From positions 1 to 11,196 of the forward strand of contig JBOHNM010000139.1 in NCBI GenBank assembly GCA_050730675.1: a stretch of 11,196 bases of DNA, written 5' to 3'. The notes beneath the pieces are model-generated. The model was not told where the DNA came from and made no database searches. It worked only from the letters and a program-made list of their open reading frames with translations. This document shows, piece after piece, positions 5,071 through 11,196 of the stretch. This DNA comes from JBOHNM01 sp050730675. GTDB taxonomy: Bacteria; Planctomycetota; Phycisphaerae; Phycisphaerales; UBA1924. Made by a program: the position numbers and the translations under genes. Numbering within the stretch: position 1 is the stretch's first letter; each line of letters opens with the position of its first letter.

Positions 5071-6768
5071 ATGACCCGTCTGCTCGTCTCCGCCGCAGGC
5101 CTCGCCGCCAGCGTCTTCGCACTCGCCGCGGCCCCGGCCCTCGCGCTCCCGCCGATCATGGACCGCGTCCCCACCGACGCTTCGGTCACCGTGGTCGTGC
5201 CGAACATGGAGGCCCTGGCCAAGAGCATCTCCAACCTCGCCACCCTCGTCGGCGCTCCGATGGATATCAAGCCCGACATGCTCCTGCAGCAGGCCGGCGT
5301 CCCGATGGGCCTGGTCAAGGACGGCGCGGTCGCCGCCATCATCCCCGAGATGCCCGAGAAGGACGGCGACGAGCCCAAGGCCATCGTCCTCGTGCCCACC
5401 ACCGACTACAAGGCCTTCATCAAGAATCTCGGCGGCGAAGCCGGCGACGGGATCGCCAAGCTCACCCTCGACGGCAAGGACATGTTCTCCAAGAGCCTCG
5501 AGGGCAACTACGCCGCCCTCAGCAATGACAAGGCGACCCTCGAGAAATTCACCGGCAAGACCGGCAACGCCGCCGCTCACAAGACCTTCTTCGGGTCCAC
5601 CGGCGACAAGCTCTCCGACAAGTCCGAGGCCTCGGTCTTCGTGAACTTCGCCAAGCTCCGCCCCAAGATCAAGGAAGGCATGAAGAAGCAGGCCGAGGAA
5701 ATGGCCCAGATGACCCCCGATGGCGAGGGCCCCCTCGGTGAGGGCGGCAAGTGGCTCGCCGACCAGTTCGCCAACGACACCAGCGCGGTCGTCCTCGGCG
5801 TCAAGTTCGAGTCCCTCGGCGTCTCGCTCGATGCTGCTCCCAAGTTCACCGAGGGCAGCAAGCTCGAAAGCATCTCCAAGCTCGCCGGCAAGAGCACCGC
5901 TCTCCTCAACAAGCTCCCCGCCAAGCCCTACCTCGCGGCCTTCGCCATCGATACTTCCAATCCCGCCTTCAAGGCCTTCCTCAAGGACATTCCCAAGCCC
6001 AAGGCCGGCAAGCAGGCCGCCGAGTCCAAGCAGTTCATGGACGAGATCGAGTCCAGCACCGGTCGCTCGGTGATCATCGCCGGCAGCAAGGGCGGCGTCG
6101 CCACCGGCCTCCTCGGTCAGATGCTCGTCTACACCCAAGCCGCCGACCCCACCAAGGCCATGAATGTCTTCAAGACCGGCGCCACCGACCCCACCATCGG
6201 TGGCGGCGAGTGGAAGCCCGGCGTCACCACCGTTGACAGCGTCTCGGTCAACGAGTGGTCCAAGAAGGTCGGCACCGAGGGCGCCGAAGAAGGCATGGGC
6301 CCCGATGAGCTTTACGGCAACGCAGAGGGTCCCATCGGCTACGCCGCCCTCACCGAGGGCGGCTTCATCACCACCTACAGCAAGAGTTCCGAACTCATCA
6401 GCGCCGCCCTCAAGGCCGTCAAGGGCGAGGGTTCGCTTGCGGGCGACAAGGTCCTCCAGCAGGTTGCCGAGAAGCTCCCCAACAACCGCATGGCCGAGGT
6501 CTACATCGGTCTCGACACCATCCTCAACTCCGTTCCCCAAGCCCAGATGGTCGTCGGAATGATGGGCATCACCGTTCCCGCCTCCATGCCGCCGATTGCC
6601 CTGTCCATCTCGCCGGACGCCGGCTCGGCCCAAGCCTCGATCTTCCTCCCCACCCCGGTCCTCAAGATGATCGGTGATGTCGCCAAGAACATGCAGGGCC
6701 AAGGCGCTCCCGATGGCGGCGGCCGCCCTCCCAAGAATGAGAAGGACGACAAGGGCGACAAGTTCTAA
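5071..6768 (+). CDS. secreted protein of unknown function, 565 aa
   Basis: Exported protein I cannot assign with confidence. Residues 1-25 are a signal peptide (MTRLL, a hydrophobic Ala/Leu core, probable cleavage after ALA at 23-25), with no lipobox Cys. The mature protein is Lys-rich and has repeated alternating strand/helix segments. The start PPIMDRVPTDASVTVVVPNM, then a stretch alternating value-type strands with KDGAVAAIIPE and ALSNDKATLEKF, resembles DUF3352-type planctomycete proteins; that is a memory-based guess. No catalytic motif, membrane helix or sorting signal is visible, and the C-terminus is a charged, probably disordered tail (PPKNEKDDKGDKF). Strong GC3 bias and a good ribosome-binding site suggest a well-expressed native gene. 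An intrinsic terminator follows 30 bases after the stop, so it is probably a one-gene unit. Confidence 0.85.
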   Translation: MTRLLVSAAGLAASVFALAAAPALALPPIMDRVPTDASVTVVVPNMEALAKSISNLATLVGAPMDIKPDMLLQQAGVPMGLVKDGAVAAIIPEMPEKDGDEPKAIVLVPTTDYKAFIKNLGGEAGDGIAKLTLDGKDMFSKSLEGNYAALSNDKATLEKFTGKTGNAAAHKTFFGSTGDKLSDKSEASVFVNFAKLRPKIKEGMKKQAEEMAQMTPDGEGPLGEGGKWLADQFANDTSAVVLGVKFESLGVSLDAAPKFTEGSKLESISKLAGKSTALLNKLPAKPYLAAFAIDTSNPAFKAFLKDIPKPKAGKQAAESKQFMDEIESSTGRSVIIAGSKGGVATGLLGQMLVYTQAADPTKAMNVFKTGATDPTIGGGEWKPGVTTVDSVSVNEWSKKVGTEGAEEGMGPDELYGNAEGPIGYAALTEGGFITTYSKSSELISAALKAVKGEGSLAGDKVLQQVAEKLPNNRMAEVYIGLDTILNSVPQAQMVVGMMGITVPASMPPIALSISPDAGSAQASIFLPTPVLKMIGDVAKNMQGQGAPDGGGRPPKNEKDDKGDKF

Positions 6769-6798
6769 GCCGTCCCCAAGTATCCAACAGGTTCCCAC

Positions 6799-6832
6799 AC
6801 GGCCGGATTCTCACGAATTCGGCCGTTTTTTT
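6799..6832 (+). terminator. rho-independent terminator
   Basis: A 12-bp stem, ACGGCCGGATTC (6799-6810) against GAATTCGGCCGT (6815-6826), contains one G-T wobble and a TCAC loop, and runs into seven T (6826-6832). It ends transcription of the secreted-protein gene. Confidence 0.92.
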
Positions 6833-6887
6833 CTTGCCTCCCGCCATGCGTCCGCGTTAGCTTGCTCCCAAATCCCAAGTCCCCCCC

Positions 6888-6918
6888 GAGGCCCCGCTGG
6901 TGCAAACCGCGGGGCCTC
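6888..6918 (+). promoter_or_regulatory. strong hairpin in the folP leader
   Basis: GAGGCCCCGC (6888-6897) pairs perfectly with GCGGGGCCTC (6909-6918) around an 11-base loop. A GAGG that could serve as a ribosome-binding site is in the 5' arm, and a GTG that could start folP (6900) is in the loop, so the hairpin would hide both. No T run follows. It may be a leader structure, a second terminator or chance. Confidence 0.45.
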
Positions 6919-6977
6919 ACCCCTTTTGCCCCGCGTGTGGCGTCACCCTTGCGGGCGATGTGCCTTTGATTGCGGCC

Positions 6978-7862
6978 ATGCCTCCCGTCTGGCGCATCTC
7001 GCCCTCCAAATCCTGGTCTTTCGACCGCCCGCGCCTGCTCGCCATCCTCAACCTCACCCCCGACTCATTCTCCGACGGCGGCGAACTCTCCACGCCCCAA
7101 GCCGCGGCCGACGCCGCCCGCCGCGCCATCGATGCCGGAGCCGACGGCCTCGACCTTGGCGGCGAATCCACCCGTCCCGGCTCGCTCCCCGTGCCGGCCG
7201 CCGAGCAGGTCCATCGAGTTGTGCCAGGCCTCTCCGCCATCCGCCGCGCCATCGGCGACAAGCCCGTGATCACCATCGACACCACCCTCTCCGCGGTTGC
7301 TGCCGCGGCTCTCGACACCGGCGCCGACGCTGTCAACGACACCAGCGCGGGGCTCGACGACCCCGCCATCCTCGCCCTCTGCGCCGCCCGCCGCCGCGGC
7401 ATCATCCTCATGCACCGCCTCCGCCCCCCGCGCGAGGATGTCTACTCCGACCGCTACCCCCCCACCCCCGGCGGCCCCGAGCCCATCGCCTCCGACGCCG
7501 ACATCGTCCACACAATCGGTGAATTCCTCGCACGCCGCGCCCTGGCCGCCATCCAGGCCGGCATCCCCGCCGCGTCCATCGTTCTCGATCCCGGCCTCGG
7601 CTTCGGCAAGACTGTCGAGCAAAACCTCGAACTCATCCGACGCACAAGCGAACTTGCCGCTCTCGGCTACCCGATCCTCAGCGGCCTCTCCCGCAAGAGT
7701 TTCGTCGGCCGCTTCATGAGCCTCGAGAACGGCGGAACGCCCAAAGACCGCGTGTGCGGCAGTGTGGATCTGTCACTGCAACATCTCGCCGCCGGCGCGT
7801 CGATCTTCAGAGTCCACGACGTTGCGGAACACGCTGCCGGCCTGAACAAGTGCCACGAGTGA
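6978..7862 (+). CDS. folP: dihydropteroate synthase
   Basis: Condenses 4-aminobenzoate with dihydropterin pyrophosphate to dihydropteroate in folate synthesis; TIM-barrel enzyme and sulfonamide target. Numbered from ATG 6978 (294 residues): NLTPDSFSDGG at 25-35, LDLGGESTRPGS at 58-69, ITIDTT at 98-103, VNDTSAG at about 119-125, MH at 145-146, DPGLGFGK at 204-211, GLSRKSFVGR at 236-245 and FRVHDV at 277-282. All substrate-binding loops are present. The segment after MH carries a Pro-rich insert. ATG 6978 gives the usual distance to the first strand. GTG 6900 is a possible earlier start with GAGG 8 bases upstream; it would add 26 residues including a lone CPACG and would need the hairpin at 6888-6918 to open. 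The gene is convergent with ruvA. Confidence 0.96.
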   Translation: MPPVWRISPSKSWSFDRPRLLAILNLTPDSFSDGGELSTPQAAADAARRAIDAGADGLDLGGESTRPGSLPVPAAEQVHRVVPGLSAIRRAIGDKPVITIDTTLSAVAAAALDTGADAVNDTSAGLDDPAILALCAARRRGIILMHRLRPPREDVYSDRYPPTPGGPEPIASDADIVHTIGEFLARRALAAIQAGIPAASIVLDPGLGFGKTVEQNLELIRRTSELAALGYPILSGLSRKSFVGRFMSLENGGTPKDRVCGSVDLSLQHLAAGASIFRVHDVAEHAAGLNKCHE

Positions 7863-7886
7863 CGGTCGCCGCGACCGGCACTCGTG
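7854..7886. terminator. hairpin between convergent folP and ruvA
   Basis: CACGAGTG (7854-7861) pairs with CACTCGTG (7879-7886), and inside it CGGTCGC pairs with GCGACCG (7863-7869 with 7871-7877), with one A/G mismatch between the two stems. The folP stop is within the left arm. No T run follows on either strand, so it is a plausible bidirectional but non-canonical terminator. Confidence 0.5.
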
Positions 7887-7942
7887 CGAGTTTCCAAGTG
7901 GATTGAATGTGTGCCTTACGCTGCTCGTTGTTCCCCGTCGAT

Positions 7943-8608
7943 CTACCTCAACGCAAACACCGCCGCGATGATCGCGTCCGACCCCGTCAGCTTCGCATCC
8001 CGCTCAAGCGCGATCCCCACCTTTCGCTCCGCCTCCCCACGCTGCTCGCCAAGGTTCACCAGCGCCTCCACCGCGTCGCGCTGCGCCGGTGTGAGCACCA
8101 GGCCATTCGAAGCAGCCGGCGTGCGCTGAACACTCCCTCCCGCCCCCGCCAGCGCATCCGCCGTCGCGTACGCGTCCACCTTCCCCTTCAACTCCGCGAT
8201 CACCGTCTCCGCCAGCCGCTTGCCGATCTCCGGAAGCTGGCTCAGCGCCCGCGCATCGGACCGCACGATCGCCCCCGCGATCACGCCGATCGGCTCGGCC
8301 ATTGCCCTCAAGGCCTTGCGGTTACCGATCCCCTTCACCGTCGTGAACAACTCGAAGAACTTCCGCTCCGCCGGCGACCCGAACCCGATTACCCGCGGGA
8401 TGAAGCTCGTCCCCTGCCCCTGCCCTTCCAGGTACGTCAGCGTGTGGAATGTCACGCGTTCACCCATGCGTGTGGTCAGCGCCCGCGCTAGGTACGCGGG
8501 TGTCAGCACCTCCAGCACAAGTTCGCACGCCGAACCGACACCAGACACGCGCACCAGCGCGATCGATCCTTCTACCGCTTCCAGTTGCCCGCTCAGCCTC
8601 GCGATCAT
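7943..8608 (-). CDS. ruvA: Holliday junction branch migration protein RuvA
   Basis: DNA-binding subunit that holds the four-way junction while the RuvB motors drive branch migration; acts in recombination and repair with RuvC. The 221-residue protein has the usual three domains: OB fold (1-65, starting MIARLSGQLE), tandem helix-hairpin-helix region (FELFTTVKGIGNRKAL at 85-100 and LSQLPEIGKRLAETVIAELKG at 122-142), a linker of about 25 residues rich in Ala/Gly, and the RuvB-binding C-terminal domain (from about 172, LTPAQRDAVEALVNLG). E. coli RuvA is about 203 residues; the longer linker accounts for the difference. ATG 8608 fits the family N-terminus; the in-frame extension to 8653 is not conserved. 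No ruvB or ruvC is visible nearby. Confidence 0.96.
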   Translation of the reverse strand: MIARLSGQLEAVEGSIALVRVSGVGSACELVLEVLTPAYLARALTTRMGERVTFHTLTYLEGQGQGTSFIPRVIGFGSPAERKFFELFTTVKGIGNRKALRAMAEPIGVIAGAIVRSDARALSQLPEIGKRLAETVIAELKGKVDAYATADALAGAGGSVQRTPAASNGLVLTPAQRDAVEALVNLGEQRGEAERKVGIALERDAKLTGSDAIIAAVFALR

Positions 8609-8701
8609 GGCCCCAGCGTAACGGCGCGGTTCTTGCGCTGCACCCCTCCACAACTCCGTCCTTGTGACCTCGGCGCGTCATCGCCCGATGAACCCTGCTT
8701 C

Positions 8702-8706
8702 AGGAG
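8702..8706 (+). promoter_or_regulatory. ribosome-binding site AGGAG
   Basis: AGGAG spaced 6 bases from ATG 8713. It supports that start for the dehydratase rather than a later Met such as residue 50, which would cut away the N-terminal domain. Confidence 0.75.
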
Positions 8707-8712
8707 CCCTTC

Positions 8713-10350
8713 ATGTCCCGAGCGACCGCCCAGCGCAAGCCGTCCTCTCACTCTGCCGCCCGCTCAAATCACGCGCACCCGCCTCGCGCCGCGGCCAAAC
8801 CCGGCTCCCTCCCCGCCACCGGCGTCGTGCTCATCGGCACCGCCACCACCGTGCGCGCGATGTCCGGGCAGATCGCATGCCTCGGCGAGCCCTGCATACC
8901 CGTCGGCTGCATCCTCGTCGAGCGCCTCTCCACCCGCGCCGGCTCGCCGGAGATCGCCGCCCTCGGCGTCCTTCCTCCCATCCTCGGCTACCTCGACGAA
9001 CTCATCGACCTTCAGGCCCGTTATCAGTTCAAGACCGCGCTCGTCTCCATCCCCGGCACACTCCTGATGGAGCAGCGCCGCACCCGCGCCCTCCTCCGCC
9101 AACTCCAGATCCCCGAGCGCTTCGTCCCCAGCTTTGAGGATGTGATTGGCCCCGCCCCGCTCACCCTCCGCTCTGGCTCCCCCGCGATCGACCCGGCTCA
9201 GCTCATCGGCCGCACACACTCGGGCCTCAACCGCCAGCAGGTCGCTGAGATCCTGCGCGGCAAGCGCGTCCTGATCACCGGCGCCGGCGGCTCTATCGGC
9301 TCGGAACTCGCCCGCGTCTGCGCCGGCTTCGATCCCGAGTGCGTCATCCTCATGGAGCGGGCCGAGAACGCCCTGTTCGAGATCGATCACCAGATCGCCC
9401 GCCGCTTCCCCTCCGTCGCCCGCAAGGCGGTCATGCACGACATCGTCGAGGCCGAACAGACCACCCGCCTCCTCGCCCAGCTCAAGCCCCATGTCGTCTT
9501 CCATTCCGCTGCACACAAACACGTGCCATTGATGGAAGGCCACCCCTCCCACGCCGTCAACAACAACCTCTTCGGCACCAAGGCCATCGCCGATGCCGCT
9601 CTCGCCGCCGGCGTCGAGCGTTTCGTCATGATCTCCTCCGACAAGGCCGTCAACCCCACCAGCGTCATGGGCGCCACCAAACGCCTCGCCGAGATCTACA
9701 TCGCCGGCCTCGCCCGCCGCTCCAGCGCGGGTGGCACGCGCTTCAGTATGGTCCGCTTCGGCAACGTCCTCGCCTCCGCCTGCTCGGTCATCCCCATCTG
9801 GAGTCAGCAGCTCGCCGACGGCGACCCCCTCACCGTCACCGACCCGCGCATGACCCGCTACTTCATGACCATCCCCGAGGCTGCCACCCTCGTCGTGCAG
9901 GCCGCGGCACTCGATCAGGCCCGTTCCCGCGCACCCGTCTACGTCCTGGACATGGGCGAACCCATCCGCATCCTCGACCTCGCGATCCGCTTCGCCCGCG
10001 CCAGCGGCTTCGAGCCCCGGATCGACGCCACGACCATCCCCGCCGCAGCCCGCAAGACTGCCCTCCCCGAGATCGACGACGACTTCGACGCCGCCACGCT
10101 CCCCATCGTCTTCACCGGCGCCCGCCCCGGCGAAAAGCTCTACGAGGAACTCGCCTACAGCGCCGAGAACCTCAAGCCCACGTCCCACCCTGGAATCAAC
10201 CAGTGGTCCAGCGCAACCACCGGCGACAGCGAGTCCGCCGTCGCCGCCATGGTCGCCGACTTCGAGCTCCTCCGCCGCTCCAACGCCGACCGCGAGTCCG
10301 TTGTTGCCGCCATCGCCAAGCACGTCCCCGAAATGCGCCGCGGCCAGTAG
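8713..10350 (+). CDS. CapD/PglF-type nucleotide-sugar 4,6-dehydratase, soluble form
   Basis: Short-chain dehydratase/epimerase of the polysaccharide-biosynthesis family (FlaA1/PglF/WbpM relatives), which act on UDP-N-acetylglucosamine or similar sugars for surface glycans. The 545-residue protein has a basic, probably disordered N-terminus (1-33), a Rossmann-like regulatory domain (about 34-150), then the catalytic domain: NAD-binding TGAGGSIGSE at 189-198, HSAAHKHVPLME at 264-275, SSDKAVNPTSVMGATKR at 308-324 with Met319 in place of the usual SDR Tyr and Lys323, FGNVL at 349-353 and the TRYFMTIPEA block at 381-390. Full-length CapD/PglF proteins (about 600-650 residues) begin with four membrane helices; none are seen here. 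The FGNVL loop continues ASACSVIP where GSRGSVIP is usual. RBS is at 8702-8706. Exact substrate is unknown. Confidence 0.91.
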   Translation: MSRATAQRKPSSHSAARSNHAHPPRAAAKPGSLPATGVVLIGTATTVRAMSGQIACLGEPCIPVGCILVERLSTRAGSPEIAALGVLPPILGYLDELIDLQARYQFKTALVSIPGTLLMEQRRTRALLRQLQIPERFVPSFEDVIGPAPLTLRSGSPAIDPAQLIGRTHSGLNRQQVAEILRGKRVLITGAGGSIGSELARVCAGFDPECVILMERAENALFEIDHQIARRFPSVARKAVMHDIVEAEQTTRLLAQLKPHVVFHSAAHKHVPLMEGHPSHAVNNNLFGTKAIADAALAAGVERFVMISSDKAVNPTSVMGATKRLAEIYIAGLARRSSAGGTRFSMVRFGNVLASACSVIPIWSQQLADGDPLTVTDPRMTRYFMTIPEAATLVVQAAALDQARSRAPVYVLDMGEPIRILDLAIRFARASGFEPRIDATTIPAAARKTALPEIDDDFDAATLPIVFTGARPGEKLYEELAYSAENLKPTSHPGINQWSSATTGDSESAVAAMVADFELLRRSNADRESVVAAIAKHVPEMRRGQ

Positions 10351-10357
10351 CTCAGTC

Positions 10358-10372
10358 TATAACACAATTATA
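10358..10372. promoter_or_regulatory. AT-rich inverted repeat
   Basis: TATAA-CACAA-TTATA stands out in very GC-rich DNA just after the dehydratase stop. It contains -10-like hexamers on both strands (TATAAT on the - strand at 10368-10373), but no well-spaced -35 is seen. It could be a promoter or operator for the gene starting at 10455. Confidence 0.35.
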
Positions 10373-10426
10373 AGTCAACGGTGTCGCGTAGGTCTCATCG
10401 GTCCTATTTGACCCGTTCTGTTCGCC

Positions 10427-10442
10427 CCGCTCACCCGAGCGG
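10427..10442 (+). other. short hairpin before the last gene
   Basis: CCGCTC (10427-10432) pairs with GAGCGG (10437-10442) around ACCC. It is followed by TAATAT rather than a T run. It may be a weak terminator for the dehydratase or part of the regulation of the next gene. Confidence 0.35.
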
Positions 10443-10448
10443 TAATAT
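10443..10448 (+). promoter_or_regulatory. possible -10 element for a leaderless transcript
   Basis: TAATAT ends 6 bases before ATG 10455, which would place the transcription start at or near the A of the ATG. There is no Shine-Dalgarno site. The -35 region is poor (TTCGCC at 10421-10426 is the nearest). Confidence 0.3.
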
Positions 10449-10454
10449 CCCCCT

Positions 10455-11196
10455 ATGGCCCAAAGCTCCTCCCGCCGCAACCTGCTGATCACTGCCCTCA
10501 TCATCATCGTGGTGATCATCCTCCTCCTGCTCACCCGCTGCCTCCCGGAAAAGACGCCTGTTCCGCCGAAGCCCAGCGGCTCCACGCCACCGGCACCGAC
10601 CGCTCCTGCCCAGCCGCAGACCAACAACGAGCCCGCTCCCAAGGCGCCCGAAGAGATCCTCACCCCCGCCACGGTCACCGCGCCGCAGACCATCCCCGCC
10701 GGCTCCATCTTCTCCGCCGCCTGGACCGGCCCCGACAACGGGGGCGACTACCTCATCATCGTCCGCCCCGATGCTCCCCCTACGGCGAGCGGAAGCTACA
10801 AGGAAACCAAGCACGGCAAGTCCGTCGATCTGACCGCGCCGATGGAGACCGGCGCATACGAAGTGCGCTACGTCACCGCCCGCTCGCGCAAGATCCTTGG
10901 GCGCATGACCGTCGAAGTCACCCCCGTCGCCGCCGCACTCGATGCCGCCGCCGAAGTCACCCTCGGCGCCCCCTTCCCCGTCACCTGGACCGGCCCCAAG
11001 AACACCGGCGACTACATCACCATTGTGCCCAAGGACGCCCCCGACGCCCAGTACGGCAACTACACCGACGTCAACAAGGGCTCACCCCTCACCTTGACGG
11101 CGCCGACACTCACCGGCGACGCCGAACTCCGCTACGTCAGCGGCCAGGGAAAGATGGTCCTCGCCCGCCGCCCGATCAAGGTCATCGCCGCCGATG
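10455..11196 (+). CDS. membrane-anchored protein with tandem WTGP repeats (cut by window end)
   Basis: The reading is open from ATG 10455 to the end (247 codons). Residues 1-9 are short and basic, 10-27 a very hydrophobic Ile/Val/Leu helix followed by Arg-Cys, and 32-68 a Pro/Ala-rich linker. Two similar beta-rich repeats of about 88 residues follow: each has a leading strand, WTGP (residues 90-93 and 178-181), GGDYLIIV or TGDYITIV, a Pro/Ala-rich turn, LTAP, and a (V/L)RYV strand (about 137-140 and 225-228), ending in R(R)P or GR plus a V-rich strand. This looks like an N-in, externally exposed protein built from Ig-like domains; from memory such WTGP repeats accompany von Willebrand A domains in some bacteria, which cannot be checked here. 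More repeats probably lie beyond the window. Confidence 0.78.
   Translation, partial: MAQSSSRRNLLITALIIIVVIILLLLTRCLPEKTPVPPKPSGSTPPAPTAPAQPQTNNEPAPKAPEEILTPATVTAPQTIPAGSIFSAAWTGPDNGGDYLIIVRPDAPPTASGSYKETKHGKSVDLTAPMETGAYEVRYVTARSRKILGRMTVEVTPVAAALDAAAEVTLGAPFPVTWTGPKNTGDYITIVPKDAPDAQYGNYTDVNKGSPLTLTAPTLTGDAELRYVSGQGKMVLARRPIKVIAAD

Noticed and set aside
3940..6798. 952-codon open frame on the - strand, antisense to manC and the secreted protein gene
   Set aside because: Its translation is Gly/Leu/Glu/Asp/Val-rich and repetitive without motifs, as expected opposite strongly GC3-biased genes. Both sense genes have clear features, and the terminator at 6799-6832 fits the + strand.
6900..6977. 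Zinc-ribbon fusion at the folP N-terminus (CPACGVTLAG)
   Set aside because: Only one Cys pair, no partner pair, and the likely start is downstream at 6978; the resemblance to CPxCG ribbons is probably chance.
8764..10323. 519-codon open frame antisense to the dehydratase
   Set aside because: Same GC-bias artefact; the sense strand carries all dehydratase motifs.
10343..10405. tRNA-like start (TAGCTCAG after a GC-rich heptamer)
   Set aside because: No matching D-stem 3' half, no T-arm consensus and no complementary acceptor end; the hit overlaps the dehydratase stop.

Overview
The window looks like high-GC chromosomal DNA from a planctomycete, most likely class Phycisphaerae. The main clue is a family of small membrane proteins ending in a C-terminal zinc ribbon of the form CxKCGYxLxGL...CPECG, preceded in one subfamily by an RPIWPGLAVNTLLNA-type segment. 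From memory this is a planctomycete habit; no search was run. The housekeeping genes (RuvA, dihydropteroate synthase, mannose-1-phosphate guanylyltransferase) are ordinary bacterial types and sharpen the placement little.

Bases 1-3650 form an accessory cluster of paralogous membrane zinc-ribbon genes. On the + strand lie the tail of one ribbon gene (2-121), an unrecognised 203-residue gene that overlaps it by 4 bp (118-729), an orphan ribbon tail lacking its first Cys pair (723-803), an intact ribbon gene (813-1391) and a frameshifted paralogue (1401-1935). On the - strand lie two further paralogues of a second subfamily (2988-3650, then 2286-2954). Paralogues share near-identical DNA at their 5' and 3' ends, while their middles have diverged. 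A pair of REP-like, hairpin-rich elements in inverted orientation (1947-2027 and 2045-2125) sits between the convergent halves. A decayed 9-bp tandem repeat (3683-3720) lies upstream of the - strand pair.

Bases 3805-11196 are more ordinary. They hold mannose-1-phosphate guanylyltransferase (3805-4944), a large secreted protein of unknown function (5071-6768) with a clear intrinsic terminator, dihydropteroate synthase folP (6978-7862), ruvA on the - strand (7943-8608) convergent with folP, a CapD/PglF-like nucleotide-sugar 4,6-dehydratase without its usual membrane domain (8713-10350), and the first 247 residues of a membrane-anchored protein with tandem WTGP repeats (10455 to the window end).

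The two sugar-nucleotide enzymes suggest surface glycan synthesis, but they are separated by unrelated genes and do not form an operon here. The region most worth a second look is the zinc-ribbon cluster: its repeats at gene junctions, a frameshift next to a run of seven G, and a headless ribbon fragment all look like products of repeated recombination between family members.
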